Source: Phanerochaete sordida
Lineage: Eukaryota > Basidiomycota > Agaricomycetes > Polyporales > Phanerochaetaceae
Direction: 5' to 3'
Assembly: GCA_019973155.2 (NCBI GenBank)
Contig: BPQB01000003.1
Coordinates: 1,054,001 to 1,118,000 of the forward strand
DNA length: 64,000 nt
Below are positions 10,971-22,077 of this stretch, in pieces; within the stretch, counting starts at the first letter, position 1; the number at the start of each line of letters is the position of its first letter. The translations under genes and the position numbers were made by a program. The notes beneath the pieces are model-generated. The model ran no database searches and had not been told where the DNA came from. It saw only the letters and a program-made list of their open reading frames with translations.

Positions 10971-11982
10971 TGAGCGCATGCTTCAACACAAGCTGTGTCC
11001 ATCAACTGTGTGGGGGATAGTGATGTGAGTGTCCGTCAAACGCATCAACCACGTAGTGCTCACCTTTCCCGCGCACTGCGATCCTTCGCTGAATATGACA
11101 GGCTAGAATCAGTAACCATGGGCATGCTTATCGGGTCACCTGTGATTGCTGGATATACGTGCCTCTCTCCCGTTTCGTCCTCCCACTCCGCTTGAGAATT
11201 TTCTGTGGCCCTGTCCGTTCGTCTTTACCGGTCACATCGGCACTGTCGGCCTTCTGCGCACCTGGATATCTTGTACTAATGTTTGCGTAATTTCTCGTCT
11301 TCTGTAGTCTACCGTTCATCTGTATCATGTTGCACTGGACATCTCACAATCACACGTAGTCTTTCCATATGCTTGAGCGCGCGAGCCGCCCATGCGCGCG
11401 TGCTTGTCTGACTCTCATGCGGCCGCGCGACTTCTCTTTGCACGGCGACGCTGAACTTTGCACCTCCTCCATATGCTGCCCGAGCTAGCGAGGCCAGTCA
11501 TGCGGCCCAAGCATACGACCTGCGCGCGACAAGAACATGTAGCCGGAGTTATCGAGTGGTCGCCTGTGCCAAAGTTGGGCGGCCCCGCTCTGCTGACCTG
11601 CGTCCGAACCTCCGTCCGCGTTGGCCTCGACTTCTTCATCAGACCATGGCGAGGATCTTACGGCCTCTAGACATGTGCTAAACCAAAATGGCCTCCCCAA
11701 ATCCGAAGCTCTGCCTTCCTCTGCCTGCGTTGGCCAGTCAACTGACAGCGCGAACGTGGTGGGAAGTTCGGAGATCGGTATGGCTCGGTACGCGGAGCGT
11801 GCAATACTCGAGATTTACCCGATCCCACCACGTCGCCTCTGCCAGTCCTCCCCAGACATATATCCCACAGCGACCGAGGATGGGGCACTGGCTGTCTCCT
11901 TGCCCGGACAAGCTTTCACAGGCTCTGTGCTGCGAACAAGCTATAGGTAGCCTCCTGGTCCGCGCTACCTGCTGCGCACACG
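10971..11982. other. Intergenic stretch, no gene recognised
   Basis: About 1 kb between Rab4 and the first Ser-rich membrane protein gene. Reading frames on both strands are short, Arg/Ser-rich and lack recognisable motifs, as expected from random GC-rich sequence. It should include the downstream gene's promoter; no TATA box was obvious. Confidence 0.4.
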
Positions 11983-14797
11983 ATGTCCGCCGCCCCAGGT
12001 GAGCAACTGCACCCTCCATCTGCACCCTGTGCGCATGACCTTCGGGAGGCTTATTTTTGCCAAGCAGAGAGCACCCTGAGCGGCGTCAGCGCATCTCTGG
12101 CTTCGTCTCTTAAGCTCACGAGCCAAGTGTCCGCCCGTCCCTCGAGTGCCTTGGCCCCCTCCGCGTCCTCTCTCGCCTCCCAGCGGCCGAGTTCTGCCCT
12201 CCCCAAGGCGAGCTCTGCGTCCGTCCCGGAGTCTGTCGCCTCGCCGTCCTCTGCGGCCGTCCCGACTGGCTCTGTTGACCGCGGTCCATCCGCTGCAGAA
12301 CCCTCGGCCGCGTCTTCTGGTTCATCTGTCGTCCGTTCGTCCCCGAGCGTACCCGCCAGTTCTCTGCACTCCGTGTCGCCAGCACGCAGCGTCGCCCCTG
12401 GTGTCAGCTCTTTCAGCTCTGCAGCGTCCTTATCAGCCAAGAGCACGCCGAGCTCTGCAGATTTTCCGATCTCCAAGGGCAGACAAGCTGATATCCCGCC
12501 TGCGGTGACATCCACCGAGGTTGTGCCGTCAAGCTTTAGCTCCAGCGCATCCCCCAGAGCTTCTTCTGCGTCACCGAGCGTAGCAGCTTCTCGTAGCCGG
12601 GCCGCCGATCCCTCAGCTCAGTCCACTGGTGACTTGGTCTCTACGTAAGTTGAAACCGTCTTGCAGGCCTCATGCTTGATTCCGAGCTTACACCTTGTGG
12701 ACAGGATCCTTGCTTCCATCCCTTCGAGTATGGCCCGCTCACCTGGAGGCCCGCCAAGCAGCGATGTCCCCGCTTCATCTTCGGCTGCTCCCTTGTCAGC
12801 TGTGAAACAAGCCCCCAGCGAGTCGAGCCCCAGCAGCGAGGTTTCTTCGCAAGCTCCGCCTTCGTCCTCTGCACCAGACGTCAAGTCATCCTCGGCGATA
12901 CCATCGCCAGCACTGTCTTCGTCGGAGGTGGCAAAGCCTTCGAGCTCGGCGGCCCCAGCTTCGAGCGCGACGCCCGCCTCTCAGGCTTCTTCAACCCACG
13001 ATGCGTCTTCGCAGAGTGGTGCAGCGCCTTCTTCTAGCCAGGCTCAGGCTCCGGCGGTTAGTAGTTCTTCTAATGCTGGGGACGCGACTTCGTCGTCTAC
13101 CCCGTCCCCACAACAATCTTCTTCGGTGACTCATAACGGTGGTCTCCAGGCTCTGAGCTCGCCAGCAGCGTCACCTTCATCTTCCAGCAACGCGTCAAGT
13201 GCGTCTTTCTCGAAGCCCACCGCCAACCAAGCGAATGTGCAGAGCAGCGCATCGGCAACCAGCACGGTCACAGACCATCCGGAGACGACTCTGTCGAAGC
13301 CTATCGTTGTCTCTACTACGGACTCCAAGGGGCACACTACGGTGACGATTCCGCCTGTCGTCACCAGCCTTGCTGTGTCGACACAGGCCAACGGTAGTCT
13401 CTTCACCGTGACTCACATCGAAGCAAACCCGACCGGTATCTGGGCCATAGGAGATACATCTATGGGTCACGGGTGAGGAAATTTATTTCTCACTTATTCG
13501 TTGCATGTCTTAACCTGAGACGACATTCCAGTTTCTTCAGCCATGGTGGTGCCGTTGCTGGTGTCTTCGTGGTCGTAGGCTTGATCGTAGCGGCCATCGC
13601 CGGTGTGGTCACCTTCTTCCTTTGCAAGCGTCGGCGCCGCGCGCGCATCCGCCACAGCATATCTCGCCCTCTACCACAGCCAGACAATCCCTTCGAGGAT
13701 CCCCGAGCGACGCCGTCACCGACTCAGATGCGCTACACCGGTTCAGATTCTTCTCACAGGAACCTTCTCGGCACAGGACTTGGCGTGGACCGCGGTCAAC
13801 GGAACTTGCTCGACGAAGAATTTGCAGACGCCCCTGCTGCGCCTCCCAGGAGTCAGCCGCCTAGCGTGCGCTCCAGCTCGGTAGGACATGGAATGACTCT
13901 CGCGGGTGTGGGAGCTGGCGGGAAGAGCATGGGAAGGCCCGCCTATGACGCGCCTATGCTCTTCTCCGCCCCGAACAGCGGACACGCCACCTTTGTTCCG
14001 GGCCACCAGCATCGCCCGAGCCAAGGCAGCGGCATCATCGGCCTCGCGATTACGAACGACGACGTGCAGGAATTCTCGCGCCCGACGCCCCGGCACTTCA
14101 AGCGGGCTTCCGCCACGCCGTCTGCTGCGCCGTCGACCCCAAGCATCTACCCCGCGACCCTGCCGGGCGGCGACGAGGACATCTCGACGGAAAGCTCGAG
14201 CTCGCACGTACCGCCGACGCCGTCCACGACCGAATCGCCCGCGCTTCCCCTTGCGAAGCCGCCCCGTCCGCCAAGGCGCCGCCCTGTGGGCCCTCTGCCG
14301 CCCCGCAATCCCATGCCGACCGCAGAGCAAGCAGGCAAGCTGTTGGTGCACACGCAGCTTGCGCCTCAGGACGCGAAGATCATGGGTCGCCGCCTCTACG
14401 ACTCCCCGACGCCATCTGCGACCACGGGCTCCGAGTCCGGTGGGCACTCTCCCGCGTCGGAGTACCCCGTAACACCCGCGAGCGCGTTCTCTGCGCCGTC
14501 TATGTATCCTGCGACACCTGCACCCGCCTTCTCCCCTGCGTCTCTATACCCTGCTACCCCCGCGACTGTCTATTCCCCTCCGTCTGCATATCCTGCGACC
14601 CCTGAGAATCCATTCTCGGACTACAACAGGCTCATGGCCGAGGCCCCGCCCTCGCCAGCTACGAAGCTCAGAGAAAACTTCTATACGCGGCGCAAGCTCG
14701 TCAGTACTCACGTAAGTGCTTCCTGCCGCGCGTTCCGCACTCCAATGCTGACGAGATTCGCCAGCTCCGTAAACCGAGCCTCGAGTGGAAGCACTAG
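11983..14797 (+). CDS. Ser-rich single-span membrane protein (paralogue A)
   Basis: Function unknown. Model: exons 11983-11998, 12068-12644, 12705-13472, 13532-14711, 14765-14797, 857 residues. The first intron is a multiple of three and might be retained. About 430 residues of Ser/Ala/Pro-rich, probably O-glycosylated sequence lead to a conserved pre-membrane segment (TTLSKPIVVSTTDSKGHTTV), one hydrophobic helix (GAVAGVFVVVGLIVAAIAGV to FFLC) and a basic stop-transfer run KRRRRARIR. The roughly 420-residue tail is proline-rich and contains four 14-residue repeats beginning YPATP or YPVTP (14463-14630) plus short PPRPPRRRP stretches that could bind SH3 domains. No clear signal peptide is visible, so the true N-terminus may lie upstream. 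Architecture resembles fungal cell-wall sensors, but homology to known sensors is not established. Confidence 0.75.
14463..14630 (+). repeat. Four tandem 42-base coding repeats (YPATP units)
   Basis: TAC/TAT codons opening the YPxTP motif occur at 14463, 14505, 14547 and 14589, an exact 42-base (14-residue) period inside the cytoplasmic tail of paralogue A. Units differ in the middle (ASAFSAPSM, APAFSPASL, ATVYSPPSA, ENPFSDY), so they are diverged rather than freshly duplicated. Confidence 0.85.
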
Positions 14798-15481
14798 GCA
14801 GTGGTAGATCACCGACAAAATGAGAGCCCGCTTCGAACTCTTGTAGCATTGTAGCCAGCTGTATTATTATTCTTCGTACCCCTCTTCGTTGTAGAGACAT
14901 GAGCTTATGATTGGAATGATATCGTATGACCATATGTCTTGTTTTCTCCGTGACCGTGTACCGCCACATAGTACTGTATGGCCATCCTGCGCCAAGATAC
15001 TTATTATGAACTTTCGGGTACACAACCCCCAGACCTTGCGTCCGCGGCCCACACATCGACCCCGACGGCTTTTAGATTGGAAAATCAAACTTGAGCAAAT
15101 GGCAACCCCTTCCCAAACAATTTCCTGGAGCCTGAGTGTGGCGCCAGGGTATCGGTGTTAGAGCTGAAGAGTCAACGACAGCTCGACGAGCAAGACATCG
15201 CCACTACAATTTGTCCTGTACTGGGCTTCGCATGCAGTACTCTCCGTTCGCTGCTGTCCATGTCCGCCGACTCCAAAAAGGTAGTGCACATCGCCGCACA
15301 CGATGCGCGAATGACATGGAGGGGCGGTAAGTAAGCATCCCTGCTTCCTATAAAACCTTATGTGCGAAGAGCCATAGGTGAATGGTCTAGGCGACATCTA
15401 CCAGATTCGACGCGTGCGCATTTGCCATATATTGTACAAAATATTTCAGGACAACATCTGTACGGTTTCCTCCTCAACAAA
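14798..15481. other. Convergent intergenic stretch
   Basis: Lies between the stop codons of paralogue A (plus) and the isochorismatase-like gene (minus), so it should hold two 3' untranslated regions. It is less GC-rich than the flanking genes. No coding potential, repeat or RNA gene was recognised. Confidence 0.4.
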
Positions 15482-16687
15482 TCAGAGTTTCTTTTCAGTG
15501 GCTTTCACCACCCGGTCCGAGTCAGTGATGAAACCGTAGCTCTACAGGATGTCATGAGCACTTAAGAACGGATATGAAAGCGATTCACATACGTTTCCGC
15601 AGTTGTAGAGCACATTTTCCAGACCACCTTCCGGAGAAGTGGTCGCAATGCAGTCCTGCAATGCGATGCAGTCGTATCCTCTAAAGTAAGAGTCGACGAT
15701 CGTTCCCAAAACGCACTGCGGATGGCGTCAGCTATTTGCGACCTGGCAACCTCGGGTGCGGAGATTCAGTACCTGATCAGCGTTCACGCCCGCAAAGAAG
15801 AGGGTCGTAATCCCGCTCTCCTGGAGGTAAAGATCGAGTGCTGACTGGGGTCCCCACAGGCCACTCATCCTATCAGCGGGTTATAAGTTAGTCAACGCGA
15901 GTATTGAAGCTGGAACGTAGACACCTGTTCTTGTGGATCCACACGTCGCTCCCAGCAGTGTGTCCTTGCTCGTACAAATGCTGGAGAGGGCCGTACAACG
16001 CAGAGTTGTATTCATTTCTCATGAGCAGGCGGCCAAATGCTCCAGGCAGCTCGGCACCGAAACCACCTTTCCCGCCCTTCATGAAGCCGCGCACTAGCGA
16101 CGGCGGTATCGTCGAAAGTTCATGGTCTGTAAGCCCCCAATTCCTAGCATTGACGTGAGTTCTCCGTTGTTTGACCAGGTAAGCTTTACGTACACCCATA
16201 AGATTTTGGCTCCAAGGGTGCGCAAAGCGGGTACGACGTTCATCAGTTGTAGAACACAATCAAGGCCTGTTGGATGGTCCCTCAAGTCTGGATGTAGGAA
16301 ATAGCTGCGTGCGGTTTAGCTGATTAGTTCGCCTCAAACGCAAGTTAAAAACTGGGCTTACTTCTGCATGTCTATGATGACGATGGCTGTGTGGGCTTTG
16401 CTGAGGCGCAGAGATCGGTCGCCATCGACCTCTACCTCCCATTGCTTGTCTGCAATGAGCGGAGGAATAGATAGCTTGCCCTCGAAGACGACCTGTTCAT
16501 CGGGTTGCTCAGGGACGTCATGGGCTCTGGCAGCTTCTGGGAGGTGCACGGTACGAGTGAGGTCGACGAGACCACTTGGGTACTCTACCCAGAAGTTGGT
16601 AGCGTTGCCATATTCCGTCGACTGTGGCACGGGCGGCCTGTGCTTTACAAACCCGTGTCCGTTGAGACTGTGCGGCGTCGAGGTCAT
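15482..16687 (-). CDS. Isochorismatase-like cysteine hydrolase
   Basis: Member of the isochorismatase/nicotinamidase-like cysteine hydrolase superfamily. Spliced reading begins MTSTPHSLNGHGFVKHRPPV, carries a 90-residue N-terminal extension, then the catalytic Asp in AIVIIDMQKYFLHPDL, NWGLTDHELSTIPPSLVRGF, the catalytic Lys in WIHKNRMSGLWG, and the cis-peptide plus nucleophile Cys in FFAGVNADQCVLGT, ending with FITDSDRVVKATEKKL. All three triad members are therefore present. At least four introns interrupt it (for example 16312-16360 and about 16146-16195). The substrate is not predictable; fungal relatives include ureidoacrylate and phenazine-type hydrolases. It lies on the opposite strand between the two Ser-rich membrane protein genes. 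Confidence 0.87.
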
Positions 16688-17514
16688 CGTTCGTGAGTGT
16701 CGGACGTCGAGAGAAGAAATGAGCTGACCGACACGGTCCTCGTCTATATGAACCTGACTTCGCGGGCTTATCGCTCGGTGTGAAACGTGCACAAGCATGT
16801 GAGATAATTCACATCTACAGGGTTCCATCAGGGGGCTTTCTCTGAGGACATGTGCAGGCGTGCTATCTTTGCTCGGCCGCGGCCCGTTTGGTGTAATTGG
16901 TCGAGCAAGGCACCTCGGCTTGCAGGGATGAAGCTTGAAGCTTGAGAGCAAGACGAAGAAGAGTGACGGCCGTGCAACGAGGCGGCGGAAGAGGCAGATG
17001 GTATTTGACAAGTGGCCTTCGCGGATGCGCAGCAGCGGGCGGGAGTGCTGCAGTGCGCATACAATGCGGTGGTAATTGGAAGAGTCGCGGTGCAGAGCGA
17101 GGCCGAGAACGCCCCCTGTCCCGGGCCCGCCGATCGCGAGGGCGCTACGACTGTTTCCCGAGCGAGAGGCAGCGGCCGTCGCTGGCGGCGGCGGCGAGCT
17201 CACCGTCGCGGTCGTCGTGCACGGCGGCGCCCTTGACGTCTAGATGATGCCGAGGCGAGATGATGCCAGGCACGGGTGGGCGTGTATGACGTTGATGGAA
17301 CCGCCGGCGGGGCTAGAGAGCAAAATGATTATTCGCGAGGATTTATTGGCTTGCTCTCCAACTTATCTCTTCACACCGAGCGTCCGGCACTACGCGTGTA
17401 GATGGAGCGTGGCCAACGACAGTCCGCCTCCTAAACGCTGCGCACCCTGACCAGTACGTCCTGGACCCCTTCTCGTTCCCCCTCCCTCATGTTCCACCTC
17501 TAAACGTTTCCTCT
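16688..17514. other. Divergent intergenic stretch
   Basis: About 830 bases between the isochorismatase-like start (minus) and paralogue B start (plus). Open frames are Arg-rich, GC-driven and without motifs. It must hold promoters for both genes; a missing upstream first exon with a signal peptide for paralogue B could also lie here, but none was convincing. Confidence 0.35.
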
Positions 17515-20075
17515 ATGCCCGTCCAGAACGCCCGCCCAAAGCGTCAGGCCTCTTCCTCTGGCACAGACCCGTCGGCACAGCCTTCAGGTATGTCCATTTC
17601 CGCACCATGGCACCACCGTCTAGCCCGCCTTTGTCTCCGATTTTGCCGTCCAAGTCCACGGGCCAAAGTGCCCGACGCAAGACGGCGGTCTTTTTGTCCA
17701 CTCCCACAGTCTTGCCCCCCGCCCTCGCCCACGCCCTCAGCTATCCCTTTACAACCGTGTATTCACGGTCGCGTTTTTATTCAAAGGTTCTGCTGCAAGC
17801 ACAGCTGCTTCTCCGTCCACCTTACCTTCACCTTCTGATCCTGGTTCACTTTCGCCTACTGGCACTTCACCATCCAATACTCCTTCACCTTCTCCCATCC
17901 TTTCTCCATCTAATCCTCCTCCTGATTCTGCTTCAACTTCCCCCTCGCTAAGTCCAGGATCTGCCACTGACACGCCTTCCCCCTCCGCGTCTGAAGGTCC
18001 TTCGAACACGCCCGCTTCTGGAGCCTCCACCGCTGCGGCATCGGACCCATCTACGCCCACTACAGCTGCGACCACAGCTGCATCGTCCGCCCCATCTACG
18101 CCTACTTCCGCCGCGGCTTCCGCGCCTGTAACGTCAGGACCTGCTCCACCCACCGCCAATCTGTCGACCAACTCGGCACCAGCGTCGAGTCCGGCGACCG
18201 CGTCGTCCGTAGCCGCGGCATCCAGCACGCCAGACACGACCCCGACGTCTGCGGCCTCGCCCGCGAGCACCCCGGACACGACCCCGACGTCCAATAGCGC
18301 GCCCACAAGCTCGCCAGACACGACCCCGACGAGTATGTCTTCAGGACCATCAGGCTCCACCTCGCCCGCATCTGGCCCGTGAGTAATCCCCTTGTATTAC
18401 ACCTTTCTCGCCTTCAGTTGACTTCGGTCACTGTCGTGTTTCCTTGTTTAGATCTAATTCAGTAACTTCGGCTGCCTCACTTCCAAGTACTAACAACTTC
18501 GTCCAAAGCTCTAGCGCAAGTTCAGCTGCCTCAGGTCCGTCGAGCAACCCTGGACCAGCGTCGGATGCCAGTTCGCCATCCTCGCAGTCTGCTACGCCGC
18601 CTCCAAGCTCTGTAGCAAGCTCCCCGTCATCTGCGTCGTCTGCTTCTAACACGCCCCCTCCATCCTCGCGTTCAGCAACATCTGCACCATCTTCAGCGCC
18701 GACCAACCCTCCACCTTCTTCCCAACAGAGCTCGCAGGGATCGTCCTCGTCTCCAAACCCGCCACCCAGCTCTCAGTCTCAGTCTTCCTCGCAAGCTTCA
18801 CAGCAGTCGTCTGCTTCGTCCCCGTCGCAGTCTCCTGATACTGTGACTGTGACATCGACATCTATCCAGCAGCAGTCGTCCACTTCCGGCCCCAGTACTT
18901 CTTCGTCCACCAGAACAGCCTCGTCACCTGGAGATACGTCTAAAATTGCCAGCACGACGGCAGAGCTCGCGGTGTCGAGTCCACAGTAAGTGACATGTTG
19001 CTCGTGTATCTGGTGCAATGCTAACGAGTGGATAGGACAACTTTACAGTCGACTGTGGTAATTGTGACCACAAATAGTGCGGGACAGACAACTACAAGCA
19101 CCCCCTCCGTTGTTACCGAGGTCATAACGACAACAGGTAGCAATGGTGCCACGACCGTGGTGACTATTCTGGCAAACAACCCGACACCGATTAACAGTGA
19201 CGCAAATCACACCGGCTCTTCGCAGTAAGTCTGCATGGCCTTTCTCACCTACGTGGGTCTAACGGCACTGCAGGTTTTTCGAGAACAAAGGCGCTGTTGC
19301 CGGTGTGTTCTTGATAGTCGGTCTTGCAGCGGCGTCCATCGTACTATTCCTGTTCTTCTTCGTCCGGAGAAGGAGAAGGAATCGCCGCCTGGAGTACGAC
19401 ACAGCTGTGGCGTCGACGCTTGCTGCTGCGGGGCTCAACCGCCAGCCGTTGGATGGTGATGATGACGATGCCCGACCCATGACCCAGCGTCGCCGCTCCA
19501 CACCTAGCGCCGCCATGCGCACCATGAGCTCCCTGCCATCACTCGGGGGCCAACAGCCGTACACCGACGACCCAACTGGCACCAGCCGGGACTTCGACCC
19601 ATACGCGGCGTATGCTGCAGTGCCACCGCAGACGCCACCGGCAAGCGCCCGGAGGGACGGATACTTCCCCGCGCGGACAAGCAGCCCGCCGCCGGGAGGG
19701 CACGGCGTCGACTCGAGCGGGAGCTCGATGGGGCATGCAGTGAGGGAGAGCGCTGGCAGCTTCGAACCTCTGCTTGCCTCGGGCAGCGGCTCGCAGCCGA
19801 CGACGCCCGGTGCGATCGCGCCGTCGAACAGCATGGGCCCGCCGGTGATCCCGCCGCGGAGCCCGGCGCGGAACGCGAACCCGCCGTCGAACGACGGGCA
19901 CACCGCCGGGCTCCGCGACTCGGCCAGCTCCGTGTACACGGACGGCGAGGAGGGCGAGGACCAGCTCGTGGACCTGACGCCCCGCCAGCCGCTCGAGGTG
20001 CGCAACCTGCCGGACGGACAGCGGCCTGGCGCAGATATTTCGCGAGAGCCGACACGACGCACGGTTGCCAGATAA
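17515..20075 (+). CDS. Ser-rich single-span membrane protein (paralogue B)
   Basis: Function unknown; same architecture as paralogue A. Exons 17515-17587, 17787-18378, 18452-18985, 19036-19224 and 19274-20075 give 729 residues. The start reads MPVQNARPKRQASSSGTD, with a KR dibasic pair that would suit Kex2-type cleavage if an upstream signal peptide exists. About 420 residues of Ser/Thr/Pro-rich ectodomain include three 14-residue repeats. The pre-membrane segment (TLQSTVVIVTTNSAGQTTTS) parallels that of A. The helix GAVAGVFLIVGLAAASIVLF is followed by FVRRRRRNRRLEYD and a roughly 240-residue tail rich in Pro, Gly and Ser. The first intron (17588-17786, 199 bases) is long for this window and may hide a small exon. 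Confidence 0.75.
18224..18349 (+). repeat. Three tandem 42-base coding repeats (SSPDTTPTS units)
   Basis: The core GACACGACCCCGACG starts at 18233, 18275 and 18317, exactly 42 bases apart, encoding TPDTTPTS or SPDTTPTS within the presumed ectodomain of paralogue B. Cores are identical at the nucleotide level while flanks differ, suggesting recent duplication or selection on the core. Confidence 0.9.
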
Positions 20076-20886
20076 GCCAGGCAGCCCATTTATCGCAGAC
20101 CCTCTGGCACTGTTCACTATTGACTGTGTGCGCGCTGCAGCCTGCTTCAACCTGCAGCGAAATACGTTGTATATTCCCTTCTTGTCTGTTTGTTACAATT
20201 ACCTGCCCCCGAGCTCTAGACGTCACTCTTATTCCCCCATTCCCCTCATGTACTTGCTTTCCTTACCCCTGGCACACGTTCACATTGACTCTGCTTCAAT
20301 GGCTTTGGACCCGGGATGGACTCTGTCTGGTTTACACATTTGTCTCATGCTTTCTCCTCGCACACGGACACCTTTGCTTCTGTAGTTCAGTATGCTAACG
20401 ACCGCACTTTAAATGCACCGCGTCCATCGACCCTAGCAGCGTGCGCGGACGGCGCGCGCGCAACCTACGTACGATGTGGCTCAACGCTGCGTCCCTGCTG
20501 GGAAGCTGCGCGCGGTGCCCGCAGGTCTGGGGACGCGGCCGCGCCTCGAGGCGTGCAGCGTGACACCGGAGGCCGAGGTGCAGGGCGGCGCGGGACGCCT
20601 GACATCACCACGTACAACGTTGCGCGACGGTTCGGTGCGGAGGCCCGGGACCCAAACGTTCCAGGGGGTCTTATCGAGTGCGAACGTTCCGGCGGAGGGG
20701 AACAGCACATCGTCAGGGATGCGCCCCGAGGCAAACTCCGGGCGCGCGTCGAGCTCGCATCGGGATCCAGCGCGGCCCCGGGCCAAGGGGGCTTGCCTCC
20801 CGCCAGCTCGTATAAGACCCCGCGCGCGGGGCCTCGCCTCCGCGCACACCCGCACCTCCACCCTCCATCGCGACACCGAACACAAA
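20076..20886. other. Intergenic stretch with TATA-like element
   Basis: Contains the 3' region of paralogue B and the promoter of the next gene. The second half is very GC-rich and produces long spurious frames. A TATAAG at 20811-20816 lies 71 bases before the next ATG, and a GCCAAG (PacC-type core) is at 20782-20787. Confidence 0.4.
20811..20816 (+). promoter_or_regulatory. TATA-like box
   Basis: TATAAG located 71 bases upstream of the ATG at 20887, a usual distance for a fungal TATA element; supports that start. Confidence 0.5.
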
Positions 20887-21949
20887 ATGGCACCGCAGCG
20901 CGACGACAGCTGGCGCGACGGGCGCGCCCCGCCGCGGCGCACCCGGGCGACGACGACGCTCGCCGCGGCCGAGCGCGCGTACATCTGGCGCATGCACCTG
21001 CACACGCCACGCGCGCGGCGCGGCGCGCTGCACGCGCAGCTCGCCGTGCGCTACAACTGCGCGCTGCGTGTCGTTACGGAGTGTGTCGCCGCTCGGGGCG
21101 GTGGGTCCAGTCCCGAGTCTGTTCCATCCCAGAGCACGAGGGGCACTGGCAAAAGCGAAGGTAATGGTAAAGGCAAGAGCAGGGCGCGCGTCCCAAGGGC
21201 CATCGCAGGCTCCGGCGTGGCCGTCGCGGAGGACGTGCAGGGACGCGAGGTCGAGCTGGCAGAGGCGGCGGCGACACCAGAGGCGGGTCCGTCCAAGCCG
21301 CGCGCGGCGCGCCGCCACACGGTAGGCCGTGCGCCCGCTGCGCACACCCCGCGAACTGACGCACGAGCGAGCGTAGAGCGCGGTGTACATCGAGGTCAGC
21401 ACGGTGCGCGAGGTCCGCGCGGCGTACCGTGCGTCGTCGTCGGGCGCGGGCTCGGGCCCGCGGTCCGCCGGAGAGGCGACGTCGAGTGGGTCTGGCGGAG
21501 ACAGCGGGGGCCCCGTGCGTATGCCCGCCGCCGTCGAGTGCGCGTGCCTTACTTCTGCGCTGCAGCTGAGGCGATCGCCGCGGACGCGCGCGCGCGCAGG
21601 AGGCGCGCCCGCCTCGCCGTTCCTCCAGCCGCGCGGCGCGGCGGAGGCGACCACGGGCAGCTCGCACTGCGACCCTTTTTCTGTCGCGCCCGCGACGACG
21701 AGCTCCGACGAGGCAGGCTCGGTGCCGGCGCGGGAGGAGTGCGGCGGCTTCCGCGTGTTCCTCGAGGCCCTTGGGCTGGACCGCACCGTGCCCATCTTTG
21801 CCGAGTACGGGTTCAGGACGGCTGGGGACGCGAGGCTGCTCAGGGAGATGACGGTAGAGACGAGAAAGCAGCTGTTCGAGTGGTTGGTTGGGGACGGGAA
21901 GGTCAACTTGAAAGAGCTGACCGTCCTCCACGAGCACCTCATCGCCTAA
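20887..21949 (+). CDS. Unrecognised protein with SAM-like C-terminal domain
   Basis: I do not recognise the full protein. Two exons (20887-21321, 21377-21949) splice in frame to 335 residues. The N-terminal part is Arg/Ala-rich and includes AAAERAYIWRMHLHTPRARR; the middle is low-complexity Ser/Gly. The last 65 residues (FRVFLEALGLDRTVPIFAEYG through LLREMTVETRKQLFEWLV) look like a SAM-type helical domain, which commonly mediates protein oligomerisation. The TATA-like box 71 bases upstream and a proper intron with phase-correct splicing argue that it is a real gene despite biased composition. Confidence 0.65.
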
Positions 21950-22077
21950 AAGTGAGGCAGCGCTTACATGCATCCCTCATTCTCTCCCATGTCAATCCTG
22001 GTCTGCCAAACACGATAATAAGTTGCATAATGTGTGACATGTATGGTCTAATCCTCCGTCACACCTCAGCACGGACA

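Noticed and set aside
11621..12025. Several overlapping frames upstream of Ser-rich paralogue A
   Set aside because: None shows a signal peptide, domain or splice logic joining the downstream exon convincingly.
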